Source: Candidatus Sulfotelmatobacter sp. (GTDB taxonomy: Bacteria > Acidobacteriota > Terriglobia > Terriglobales > Acidobacteriaceae). From it: a stretch of 64,000 nt of DNA. The stretch spans positions 1 to 64,000 of the forward strand of contig JASHOH010000006.1 in assembly GCA_030041215.1 (NCBI GenBank), written 5' to 3'. Position numbers and translations under genes: made by a program. Shown piece after piece: positions 53,711 through 61,915 of the stretch. The notes beneath the pieces were generated by a model. The model saw nothing but the letters and a program-made list of their open reading frames with translations, was not told the DNA's origin and did not search any database. How positions within the stretch are numbered: the first letter of the stretch is position 1; every line of letters begins with the position of its first letter.

Positions 53711-54568
53711 CTATGTAATTTCGGGATACGCTGAATTGAAAAAATCCGGCCGCTCGAAGAATTTTGTGTAGCACTCAGTGCAAACCCAATCGTGGCCATT
53801 GGTGTAGCCAACGGCATGTTCGGCGTTATCTGACTGGCACAACTCCCAGCGGCACACGAAGCAATGATCTTTCTTCCAGCCGCCTTTCACTAAATCGAAA
53901 TTTGCCGGATCGTTGGCAAGACTCAGATCGAATGATACGCGGCCCGTTTTGCGTTCGATGGCGATGTCACGAGGGGTCCACTGCGCTTTGTGCCAGTGCC
54001 AGTTGTACGACCGGCAGAGATTCACGACGTCGCGGACATAGTCGACTTTCCAGCGGGCGCCGTGGATTTCGACGGTTTCCTTGGAGAGCGATCTGAATCC
54101 AAGGTCCTTATACGACCCACGCTGAAATGAGAGCGGTCTCGAGACGTCCTCTCGACAAGCATAATGCTCACGGATCTGCGCCGGATCGGCCCCGCGATCG
54201 CGAAGTAACTTTGCGGCAAAGGTGTTTTCCTCATCGAGCAATCCAAGAAGCAGGTGCTCGGTGCCGATATGCTTGTGGGCCAGCCGATCGGCTTCCGCAG
54301 CAGCATTCTTAAGAATTACTCTCGAAGACGCGCTGAGCGGCAAGTCCACAGAGGTTGGTATCTGCTCCCGCGGTGGCGAATGCTGTTCGACCCTTCGGCG
54401 GAGACGCTCGGCATTTGTCTCTGGTATCCAGCGATACAAAACTTTGTCTTCGCGAAGAAGTCCGAGCAGCAGATGCTCGGCATCGATTACCTGTGATCCG
54501 AACTGGCTGGCTTCATAGCGTGCAAAAAAGATCGCACGCCGCGCTTTCTCAGTGTACCGCTCAAACAT
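53711..54568 (-). CDS. ClpA/B N-domain protein with C-terminal zinc ribbon
   Basis: 285 residues. The N-terminal ~150 residues hold a double Clp-N repeat: FERYTEKARRAIFFARYEA, IDAEHLLLGLLREDK, then IGTEHLLLGLLDEEN. There is no ATPase domain. A unique middle region (about 165-235) is followed by a Cys-x2-Cys pair (CFVCRWELC) and a second (CTECYTKFF), forming a likely zinc site. It ends an operon with the zinc-ribbon mini-gene and permease (3-bp gap to the permease stop). It could be a substrate adaptor for a Clp machine; this is inferred from the fold only. Confidence 0.82.
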   Translation of the reverse strand: MFERYTEKARRAIFFARYEASQFGSQVIDAEHLLLGLLREDKVLYRWIPETNAERLRRRVEQHSPPREQIPTSVDLPLSASSRVILKNAAAEADRLAHKHIGTEHLLLGLLDEENTFAAKLLRDRGADPAQIREHYACREDVSRPLSFQRGSYKDLGFRSLSKETVEIHGARWKVDYVRDVVNLCRSYNWHWHKAQWTPRDIAIERKTGRVSFDLSLANDPANFDLVKGGWKKDHCFVCRWELCQSDNAEHAVGYTNGHDWVCTECYTKFFERPDFFNSAYPEIT

Positions 54569-54571
54569 TAC

Positions 54572-55999
54572 TTACTCCACTGCGGCTTTCTTGCTGCTGC
54601 GCTTCCAATACAGATATCCCGGCACGCCGATCAGCACGATTGCCGTTCCCCAGAAAGCTTCTGACGGGCGGGTGATGATGGTGTTCAACGTCCACGCCGC
54701 GCCGACGAGGACGTAAATCGCGGGTAGCCAAGGATAGCCGGCACAGCGATAGGGGCGCGGAATATCCGGACGCCGCCAGCGCAGCAGGAACATGCCGATC
54801 ACAGTCAGCGTGTACGAAAGCACCATGCCATAAATGACGTAAGTGTACAGCTGATCGTAACGGCCGCTCAACGTGAGCAACGCGGCCCAGATGCCTTGTC
54901 CGATCAGGCTGAAAGCAGGCGTGCGCCATTTGGGATGGATGACCGCCATGCGCTTGAAGAAAACTCCATCTTGCGCCATGGCGAGATAGACGCGCGCTCC
55001 TGAGAGCGTGCAGGTTGCCGCCGCGCTGAAACACGAAACTGCGATCATGAGCGAGAGCCACACCGCCGCCTGGGGCGAAAACAGCACGGCAGCTGCGGCA
55101 TGAGCGATGGTGTCGTGCTTGGCGATTTCGCCCAGCGGCAGGGCATATAAATAGGTCACGTTCATGGCGATATAGATCGCGCCAACAACCAGCACGCCGA
55201 GCACCATGCCCAGCGGAACGTTGCGGCGTGGATCTTTCACCTCGCCGGCGACCCATGTGATGTAAACCCACCCGTCATAGGCCCAGAACACGGCGATGAG
55301 CGCAACGCCCATGGCGGAAATCAGTTGCGCGGGTTGAAGTCCCATCGTCAGGCTCGTGCCGTGGGAATTGAAATGCGACCAGTCGCCCTTGCCGAGAACG
55401 AATCCGAGGCAGACGAATCCGCCCATGGCGGAGAACTTCGTCCAGGTGGAAACATTTTGCAAGAGCGTGCCCCAGCGCAGGCCGACAACGTTGACGTACG
55501 TGAGAATTGCGATCAGCAGCAGGGCGAAGACGTGTGCGCGAGTGATGGCGATGCCCGCCATTGAAACGACAATATGCTCCTGCGAAAGCATCGGAAAAAC
55601 TTGGCCTGTATATGCCGCCGAGGCGACGGAAAGCGCGGCGATCGTCCCGCCGTTGGCGACGGCGAAGAGCATCCAGCCGTAAAGAAATGCGACCAGGTCG
55701 CCGTAAGCCTCGCGCAGATAAACATACTGGCCGCCGGATTCGGGGAACATCGATCCCAGCTCGGCAAAAGCCACGCACCCGAACAGCGAAATCACGCCGC
55801 CGATGACCCACACGCTCAAGAAGAGCACCGGGTGCGGCAGCGGTCCGGCGATGTCTTTGGCAGTGAGAAAAATCGAAGACCCTATGATGCCGCTGGCGAG
55901 CAGCAGCACGGAATCGAGCAAGCCGAGACCGCGGACGAGCGTGGGCTGAGCTTTCTCGCTGACGGGACTGGCTGGGGCCGAGGCGAGAGTGGTTTCCAT
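54572..55999 (-). CDS. APC-superfamily amino acid permease
   Basis: 475 residues with about twelve membrane helices. TM1 has the substrate-binding break SGIIGSSIFL. TM3 and TM6 regions (VAFAELGSMFPESGGQYVYL, FWAYDGWVYITWVAGEVKDP) match the LAT/amino-acid-polyamine transporter family. The C-terminal tail KRSSKKAAVE is cytosolic. Its ATG touches the stop of the zinc-ribbon gene, so the two are translationally coupled. Substrate unknown. Confidence 0.92.
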   Translation of the reverse strand: METTLASAPASPVSEKAQPTLVRGLGLLDSVLLLASGIIGSSIFLTAKDIAGPLPHPVLFLSVWVIGGVISLFGCVAFAELGSMFPESGGQYVYLREAYGDLVAFLYGWMLFAVANGGTIAALSVASAAYTGQVFPMLSQEHIVVSMAGIAITRAHVFALLLIAILTYVNVVGLRWGTLLQNVSTWTKFSAMGGFVCLGFVLGKGDWSHFNSHGTSLTMGLQPAQLISAMGVALIAVFWAYDGWVYITWVAGEVKDPRRNVPLGMVLGVLVVGAIYIAMNVTYLYALPLGEIAKHDTIAHAAAAVLFSPQAAVWLSLMIAVSCFSAAATCTLSGARVYLAMAQDGVFFKRMAVIHPKWRTPAFSLIGQGIWAALLTLSGRYDQLYTYVIYGMVLSYTLTVIGMFLLRWRRPDIPRPYRCAGYPWLPAIYVLVGAAWTLNTIITRPSEAFWGTAIVLIGVPGYLYWKRSSKKAAVE

Positions 56000-56170
56000 T
56001 TATCCGATTCCCAACTCGTCGGCGGATTCCAGCGGGGTTCCGCATTTTCGGCAGATCACGGCCGAGCAGTCGCCGCAGGTAAGGGGATCGTTCACCTCTT
56101 CAGCACAGTTTGGGCAATAGAGCGAGCCGGGTTTCGGCTCGGGATGAGGATTGTGAGGGTTCGCGGCCAT
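56000..56170 (-). CDS. 56-residue zinc-ribbon miniprotein
   Basis: A short reading frame from ATG 56170 to TAA 56002-56000. After a His/Pro-rich start (NPHNPHPEPKP) it has three Cys pairs: YCPNC, TCGDC and ICRKCG, a B-box/rubredoxin-like metal-binding pattern. The TAA is directly followed by the permease ATG, which supports real translation. It is probably a cytosolic Zn-binding adaptor or regulator. Function unknown. Confidence 0.75.
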   Translation of the reverse strand: MAANPHNPHPEPKPGSLYCPNCAEEVNDPLTCGDCSAVICRKCGTPLESADELGIG

Positions 56171-56289
56171 GTGGAGAAAAACTGTAGCACAGATAGAGGA
56201 CTGACAGCACAGTTGTTCGTGGCCTTCGTCACATACAAAACCGAATTGGCCTATTAAAATACTACGGGCAATTGCGTAGGAGGTGCATC

Positions 56290-56544
56290 ATGCAACGTCT
56301 GATTTTGTTGCAGCCAACGCCAAACGATCCAGAGATAGCCATTGTGCGAGTTTCGGGCACGGAACATAGCACCTTGCACAAGCCGGGGGACGAAGGGAAA
56401 AATCTCGTGAACAGCAACCATGTATTTACCAAGGATGCGACGAAGCTGACGATGAGGGCGTGTGAGCAGCCCAACGTCGGCTGTCTGGTTGTGTTGCAGC
56501 ACCCGCTCCAATGCTATGCAGTCGGTTCTTGCGTCGCTGCTTAG
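56290..56544 (+). CDS. Small protein of unknown function with ideal ribosome site
   Basis: 84 residues from ATG 56290. A perfect AGGAGGT (56278-56284) sits 5-6 bases upstream, the best Shine-Dalgarno sequence in the region, and an AT-rich TATTAAAATA lies about 40 bases upstream. The protein (MQRLILLQPTPNDPE...) has three Cys near the C-terminus and no family I recognise. It overlaps the convergent Ser/Thr kinase 3' end by 4 bp. The earlier in-frame start at 56272 is not needed. Confidence 0.5.
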   Translation: MQRLILLQPTPNDPEIAIVRVSGTEHSTLHKPGDEGKNLVNSNHVFTKDATKLTMRACEQPNVGCLVVLQHPLQCYAVGSCVAA

Positions 56545-58913
56545 GACGGTCCAGTCATGGAAGAGATTCCCAGCCCCTTCGATAACTGACGAAATCTAGG
56601 GTTTGAACGTAAACCATCGACCGCGGGGTCCACGCCGATCATGGTTATGTAGGGATCGCGTTCTGCATAGGCTTTGTCAAGCCAAAGTAAGGCGTTTCCG
56701 TTGTCTCCCAGAGCGGCATAGACTGACGCAATGAAATAAGGGGGAACGTAAGTCTTACGAGATTGCTTTAGCAATTGCCCAATGATCGCCTGACCTTCGC
56801 TCTTATTTCCTGCCATCGCGTAGGTGCGTCCCAGCAGCGTGGTCCACACGGTTTCCTTATTGGAAAGAGTCCAGGCCTTCTTTGCTTCTTCAACAGCTTG
56901 CTGGTTTTGCCCCTTGCCGAGATAGGCATAACTAAAACAGGAGCGTGAGTTGATGCCGTTTGGCGCGAGCTCGGCCGCGATCTGGCATTGCGCCAGCGCC
57001 TGATCGTAACGGCGCGCACAATAAAGGTCCCACCCGGCAGTGGTGTTGTTCTCGCTGTTCAGAGGGTCGAGTTGCTGAGCGGCGAGGACCTGCGCCAGGG
57101 CTTGATCGGTGCGTCCCATCGCCGCGAGGAAAACCGAATACATGCGATGGCTCTCGGCATCATTGGGATTGAGCTCGAGCGCCCGCTGGTACTCGCGATC
57201 GGCGGCGTCCCAGTCCCAATCACCATAGAAACGCACCGTGGCCAGCGCCGTATGCGCGGCTGCCAAGTTCTCGTCGAGCGAGATGGCTTGTAGAGCATAG
57301 GCGCGGGCTTTAGGCATGGTTTCGCTGGCTGGTCGACTGGTGTCGCCCCAATAGGAGTCAGATAATCCCGCGTAGGCGGGCGCATAGCGGGAGTCGAGTT
57401 GCACGGCCTGCTCAAAATACTGCCGCGATCTGGTGCGCTGTTCGGCGGTTCCGAAGCGCAGATACTTTCCCTTTAGATAGGCTTCCTGCGCCGCGGGTTC
57501 GACGGAATGCGAGGCGAATTCGGTACGATCTCGCGGCTTCACGCCGGAATTGATCTCACGAGCGATGGCCAACGCAAGTTGGTGCCGCAGTGTGAGCAGA
57601 TCGCGAAAGGCACTTTCATAGCTGTGAGACCAAATCTGGGTATCATCGCTCGCGCTTATCAGACGAACCGTCACCTGCACGGCGTCATTCGCGCGCGTGA
57701 CCGAACCTTCAATCACGGCATCGACCTTCAACTGCCGCGCCACCTCGCTCAGTGGCACGCGTTCAGTTTTATAGCGGATCACCGAGGTGCGCGAGATGAT
57801 GCGTGGCACAGTGTGCATCTGGCCGAGGTCGGTAATGAGAAAATCCGTCAAACCGTCGGCCAGGTATTCCTGCTGGGAGTCTCCCGAGAGGTTCTCGAAA
57901 GGCAGAACGGCTAAAGATTCAACGCGGGGCCCGGCGGGGGTAGCGTTTGGCCTCTCGCGCGTGTAGATGCTAAAAGCAATCAGGAACAGAACCACGAGGC
58001 TTGCTACGATGACGGAAACGTATTTCGCTGCCATCCTCTCAGGTCCGGCGGTCGCAGGCTGGAAGGCGTCCAGTTTCTTGAGTTCCCGAGCGAGTTCCTT
58101 GGCCGACTGATATCGCTTTTCCGGATCCTTCTCCAGGCACGTGAGAATGATGGATTCCAACTGCGGCCAAATTCCAGATCGAAAGCGGCTGAGCGGAAGC
58201 GGGGATTTGTGCAGAATGTCATCGACCAGCGCGGGCAACACCTTTTGTTCAAATGGCGGATGCCCGGCGCAAAGCTCGTAGAGGACTGCTCCCGCCGAAT
58301 AGATATCGGTGCGAGCATCGGTCGCCTGCCCCAGCAACTGCTCACTTGCCATGTAAGGCAGGGTTCCTGAACAATTCGGAGGCCCGTCATAGCTCGCGGT
58401 GCTGGCCAGTTGACTCAGGCTAAGTGTGGACCGCGCCAGCCCGAAGTCGAGGATCTTCAATCGGCCATCTTTCGTCAGCCTCAGGTTTGCCGGCTTTAAG
58501 TCGCCGTGGATGACGCCATGTTCATGGGCCGCCGCCAGGCCCTCAGCGAGTTGCACGCCGATGCGGACGATCTCGCTTTCCGGCAAAGTTGCGCGGCGAG
58601 CCTTTTGATCGAGAGATTCTCCAGCGACGTATTCCATCACTAGGAAATCCAGGTCCTGCTGCGAGTCAAAATCCAGAACCGTGACGATGTTGGGATGGTT
58701 CAGCTTGGAGAGAGCGTGGGCTTCTTTGCGGAAAAGATGGCGGTCGCGATCACCGGTCTCAGGAGGCAGAACCTTGAGGGCCACGACGTGCCCGAGATGC
58801 TCGTCGTGAGCAAGAAAAACCTCTCCCATACCTCCGGCGCCCAGTCTTTCGACGACGCGGTAGTGGCCCAGTTCACAGCCGATCAGCGAATCGCGGCTGA
58901 GTGCCTGGCTCAT
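56541..58913 (-). CDS. Membrane Ser/Thr kinase with TolB-like and TPR domains
   Basis: 790 residues. The kinase domain (about 17-280) has LGAGGMGEVFLAHD, ATP Lys in VALKVLPP, and LDFGLAR; the catalytic loop reads HGDLKPANL, so it is a non-RD kinase. A membrane helix (about 300-318) precedes a TolB/FlgO-like domain (about 335-455, AVLPFENLSGDSQQEYLADG) and a set of TPR repeats (about 490-770, YAPAYAGLSDSYWG, LNPNDAESHRMYS). The domain order matches the CadC/adenylate-cyclase-like kinases common in Acidobacteria. AAGGAGA lies upstream of the ATG. Confidence 0.9.
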   Translation of the reverse strand: MSQALSRDSLIGCELGHYRVVERLGAGGMGEVFLAHDEHLGHVVALKVLPPETGDRDRHLFRKEAHALSKLNHPNIVTVLDFDSQQDLDFLVMEYVAGESLDQKARRATLPESEIVRIGVQLAEGLAAAHEHGVIHGDLKPANLRLTKDGRLKILDFGLARSTLSLSQLASTASYDGPPNCSGTLPYMASEQLLGQATDARTDIYSAGAVLYELCAGHPPFEQKVLPALVDDILHKSPLPLSRFRSGIWPQLESIILTCLEKDPEKRYQSAKELARELKKLDAFQPATAGPERMAAKYVSVIVASLVVLFLIAFSIYTRERPNATPAGPRVESLAVLPFENLSGDSQQEYLADGLTDFLITDLGQMHTVPRIISRTSVIRYKTERVPLSEVARQLKVDAVIEGSVTRANDAVQVTVRLISASDDTQIWSHSYESAFRDLLTLRHQLALAIAREINSGVKPRDRTEFASHSVEPAAQEAYLKGKYLRFGTAEQRTRSRQYFEQAVQLDSRYAPAYAGLSDSYWGDTSRPASETMPKARAYALQAISLDENLAAAHTALATVRFYGDWDWDAADREYQRALELNPNDAESHRMYSVFLAAMGRTDQALAQVLAAQQLDPLNSENNTTAGWDLYCARRYDQALAQCQIAAELAPNGINSRSCFSYAYLGKGQNQQAVEEAKKAWTLSNKETVWTTLLGRTYAMAGNKSEGQAIIGQLLKQSRKTYVPPYFIASVYAALGDNGNALLWLDKAYAERDPYITMIGVDPAVDGLRSNPRFRQLSKGLGISSMTGPS

Positions 58914-59016
58914 ATGGGGAAGTCTCCTTTCCCCACACTACAAAAATCTTAGGGCCAGCATGGAGCAGAGTCAATGAGTTAGTAGCGGGCTGACGTTACA
59001 ATGAATCGGAAGAACT

Positions 59017-59766
59017 ATGCCGAACAAGCCCCTCACCCCCGACGAAATTCTTCAGCATGAATTCAACCGCTGGGCCGCCGCTGGCGAAGGCCCCAAGATG
59101 GAGCAGCATCACTTCGATATCACGACGAAAACGATTCGGCGTATGAATTTGCGTCCCGGAGAGCGTGTGCTCGATCTGGGCTGCGGCTCGGGATGGGCAA
59201 CGCGTCTGCTGGCGCGGCTGGTTGGGGAGGGCCCCGAAGGTTTCGGGCAGGTTGTCGGCCTCGATATTTCGGACGAGATGATTCGCGAGGCGCGGGCTGC
59301 GTCGAAAGATTTCGACAACGTGCTGTATGTGTGGGGATCGGCGCAGCAGATTCCGTGGGAGGAGAATTTCTTCGACAAGATTCTGTCGGTGGAGTCGTTT
59401 TATTACTATCCCGATCAGGACCGCGTTCTGATGGAATTGTTTCGCGTGATGGCGCCGCGGGGAAAGCAGTTCATCCTGATTAACCTTTACAAAGACAATC
59501 CCTACTCGTTGCAGTGGGTCGACAAATTGAAGGTTCCGGTCCACGTGCGCTCGGTGGCAGAGTACGTCGAACTCCTCAGAAAACATGCATTCGATAATGT
59601 CGAGGCGATTCGGATCCCGGACGATACGCCCACTCCCGATGATTACCAGACCAAGTCGTTTAATAGCCTTGACGATCTGCGCGCGTTCAAGCGAGAAGGC
59701 GCACTGTTGCTGATGGCTTCGAAGCCCGACCTGAGGACGCCGGGCCCGGCGTACACGATTTACTGA
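59017..59766 (+). CDS. SAM-dependent methyltransferase (class I)
   Basis: 249 residues. The Rossmann fold shows motif I VLDLGCGSGWATRLLARL, an acidic ribose ligand in VVGLDISDEMIREA, motif III SAQQIPWEENFFDKILSVES, and FRVMAPRGKQFILI. It resembles UbiE/Coq5-type methyltransferases but has no ubiquinone-specific marker I can see. It is a single-gene transcript between two divergent/convergent minus-strand genes. Substrate unknown. Confidence 0.88.
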   Translation: MPNKPLTPDEILQHEFNRWAAAGEGPKMEQHHFDITTKTIRRMNLRPGERVLDLGCGSGWATRLLARLVGEGPEGFGQVVGLDISDEMIREARAASKDFDNVLYVWGSAQQIPWEENFFDKILSVESFYYYPDQDRVLMELFRVMAPRGKQFILINLYKDNPYSLQWVDKLKVPVHVRSVAEYVELLRKHAFDNVEAIRIPDDTPTPDDYQTKSFNSLDDLRAFKREGALLLMASKPDLRTPGPAYTIY

Positions 59767-59805
59767 TGAGATTTTCGCCCGCTCCGAAGGGTCGCGGCGA
59801 CAAGG

Positions 59806-61242
59806 TCAGCGGTAGCGGTTGGCGATTTCTTCCGCGCTTTGGTTTCCCAGAAGCACCTTGGAAGAGTCATCTTCCTCGATCCACTCTTTGAAGTAGCGGC
59901 TCAAATCTCTTTTGCTGACGCGCTCTGCGGTTGCTCGAAAAGCGCTAAAGTCGGCCGGCTCGGAGGCGTATTGACTGAGAAACTCCCGAATGATGCTTGA
60001 GAATACTGCATCACCGACTATCGTGTTCAGCACGAATAAGGACCATGCCCCTTTGGTATAAGAACAGTCCCCGAATTCAAGCTTCCCATAATCGCGAATT
60101 GCCGTCTCGGCGATGCGAGGATTTTTTTCCACCTGTTTTCGAAATCGTTCGCGATATGTATTCATACGATCGGCAAAGGCCGTTCTTCCTTCCAGTCTGC
60201 GCTGCGCAAGCGCCTCAAAATAAGAGGCAAACGCCTCGTCGAACCAGCGCGTGCGGTCAACTTCCGGCTTTGCCTTGGCATTCCAGGAGTGCCCGATTTC
60301 GTGATACATCTCATGCAGTCTTGCGGGATCGCGAAACGCCGGGGCTTCCTGCAGGAAATAAAACCTGCCCGCCTGCGACCCATACGCCTCCGGAATCTCA
60401 ATCGCTGTATATCCTTCACCGCCCGGAGCGGGGCCGAATGCTTCCGTATAAAAGGCGATGGCCTGCTCCATAGCCTTCAACATGCGCCTTGCGCCACTTT
60501 CATCCTCGGGCAATGTGTAAACGCTTAAATTCGAACTCTCGTTTCGCAGCACCTTGAACTTCGCAGCTGCCACATCGATACGTGAAACATCCACGCGACT
60601 GCGAAACCGAAACACAACCCCTTCATTGTTGGACTGGGACTCTATAGGTGCACCCCCGCTCACAGCGACGTAGCCTGAGGGTACATCCACCTCCAGTGCG
60701 TAACTGAAAGTTTGCCGCCATGCATCGATCAATGCCGCGAGCGACCGACCGCAGACAATTGGGTAGGTGAGGGCGTCTGGCCGCAGTAGAGTGTAATCCT
60801 CTCCCACGTGATCACGAACATACGCCATCACTTCCGGATATCCGTATACGTATCCACCGAACTTCACGATGACCGTGGTCTGGTCCCGCACGTTCAGCGG
60901 CGCTTGGAGCTGCAAGGTCACTGCATTTACTTGCATATTCGGTGCGTCCGTTAACTTGACGACGGCTTGGCGAAACTGCAGTTTGTCTGCATTCTGATCT
61001 GTGACGGCCTTCACATCCAGCAAGCGATAAAGCGCAAACGATATTTCGCTGACCGGGTGATCGTCCAAGTTTTGAATCGTGATGCCCGATTCAGCGTCAA
61101 GAGTTTCTTCTGCTGGGATGATTCGGAGGCGAAGATCGTAGTGGGTAACGCGCAGCTTGGGCCCAGCGGTTTCCGACCATAACAGTACGGGCAGAAAAAA
61201 CAAAAAAAGCCCCAATCCAATGCATTGGGGGTTTACTGACAT
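59806..61242 (-). CDS. Exported M1-like metallopeptidase
   Basis: 478 residues from ATG 61242; the frame extends to 61308, but the shorter start puts a signal peptide at the N-terminus (NPQCIGLGLFLFFLPVLLW). A beta-sheet N-domain precedes the gluzincin domain: zinc site HEIGHSW with the third ligand Glu in DEAFASYFEAL, and SYTKGAWSLFVLNTIVGD downstream. The GAMEN-type exopeptidase motif is not seen, so endo- or amino-peptidase activity is uncertain. An intrinsic-terminator-like hairpin overlaps codons 5-14. Confidence 0.82.
   Translation of the reverse strand: MSVNPQCIGLGLFLFFLPVLLWSETAGPKLRVTHYDLRLRIIPAEETLDAESGITIQNLDDHPVSEISFALYRLLDVKAVTDQNADKLQFRQAVVKLTDAPNMQVNAVTLQLQAPLNVRDQTTVIVKFGGYVYGYPEVMAYVRDHVGEDYTLLRPDALTYPIVCGRSLAALIDAWRQTFSYALEVDVPSGYVAVSGGAPIESQSNNEGVVFRFRSRVDVSRIDVAAAKFKVLRNESSNLSVYTLPEDESGARRMLKAMEQAIAFYTEAFGPAPGGEGYTAIEIPEAYGSQAGRFYFLQEAPAFRDPARLHEMYHEIGHSWNAKAKPEVDRTRWFDEAFASYFEALAQRRLEGRTAFADRMNTYRERFRKQVEKNPRIAETAIRDYGKLEFGDCSYTKGAWSLFVLNTIVGDAVFSSIIREFLSQYASEPADFSAFRATAERVSKRDLSRYFKEWIEEDDSSKVLLGNQSAEEIANRYR
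61202..61230 (-). terminator. Terminator-like hairpin inside signal-peptide codons
   Basis: CCCCAAT (61210-61216) pairs with ATTGGGG (61224-61230). On the minus strand the stem is followed by C and seven T (61208-61202). It therefore has the form of an intrinsic terminator, yet lies in codons 5-14 of the M1-like gene. It could end transcripts from the upstream remnant or attenuate the peptidase. It may also be a by-product of Leu/Phe codons. Confidence 0.4.
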
Positions 61243-61282
61243 AAAAATACGATGTGTGATAGTCGCGGTAGCTCTCTCTGCC

Positions 61283-61666
61283 CTAGATTTCGGCCTCGTC
61301 TTCATCATTGTCCTGATCGTGGTGACTCAAATCCTTCACCGGGCTCATCGGACGGCCGTCGGAGGTGCGGCGAATTTCGATTCTGCCATTCACGTTGCCC
61401 AGCTCGCCGCGCAGATCATGGCCAACGAAGCCGTGATGATTCGCGTGCAGCCCAAAATCGTTGTCGATTACACCCGAAACTGTTTCGGCTTCGATCTCTG
61501 CCTTCGAATCCGAAGGAATTGTCAGCTCCAACGCTCCGTTCACCGAATCCAGTTTAATGGATGAGCCGGGAAGTTCGTTAAACTCTGCTTCCAGTCGCTC
61601 ATTGACAGTCGACAATTCCGCGCGTCCAATGGGTGATTCCTCAATTTGAAATTGCCATGTAGTCGC
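61283..61666 (-). pseudogene. 5'-truncated DUF4097-type beta-helix gene
   Basis: The frame reads a DUF4097-like repeated beta-solenoid: GRAELSTVNERLEAEF, IKLDSVNGALELTI, IEAETVSGVIDNDFGL, and GNVNGRIEIRR, ending in a Glu/Asp-rich tail. Full-length members have a signal peptide and are two to three times as long; here the frame is open upstream only to 61666, where a repeat element with GTCAT ends begins. No signal peptide or good start is left (TTG at 61615 is weak). Probably a dead remnant of a longer gene. Confidence 0.65.
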
Positions 61667-61864
61667 GTCATTCCGAAGCCCCGCGCTTTCAGGTAGACCC
61701 TCGGTTTCAGCCGAGGGCGGCGAAGCCGCGGGGCGAGGAATCTCCCAGAAAATGGCCTGTGCACAGGGAGATCCTTCGCTCCGCCTGAGGTCCCTCGCGG
61801 CGCTCGGGATTTCGGCGCGCGGCTCGGACGCCGCGCAGACGCCTCAAGCTACGCTCAGGATGAC
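61667..61864. repeat. ~198-bp element with GTCAT-type terminal inverted repeats
   Basis: It begins GTCATTCCGA (61667) and ends TCAGGATGAC (61864), the same kind of inverted ends as the korAB-flanking elements (GTCATCCCGA/TCGGGATGAC). It includes the palindrome CCCTCGG-TTTCAG-CCGAGGG and a CGCGCGGCTCGGACGCCGCG-like dyad. It has no credible coding frame and fills most of the 300-bp spacer between the DUF4097 remnant and the membrane protein gene. Confidence 0.7.
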
Positions 61865-61915
61865 GCCATGCCAGGAAGATCCGCCCCCACAATCTCCATA
61901 CGAACTGCGGACGCG

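Noticed and set aside
61707..61892. 61-residue minus-strand frame containing RHPERSLRRLRG
   Set aside because: Also repeat DNA read as protein; no ribosome site or family.
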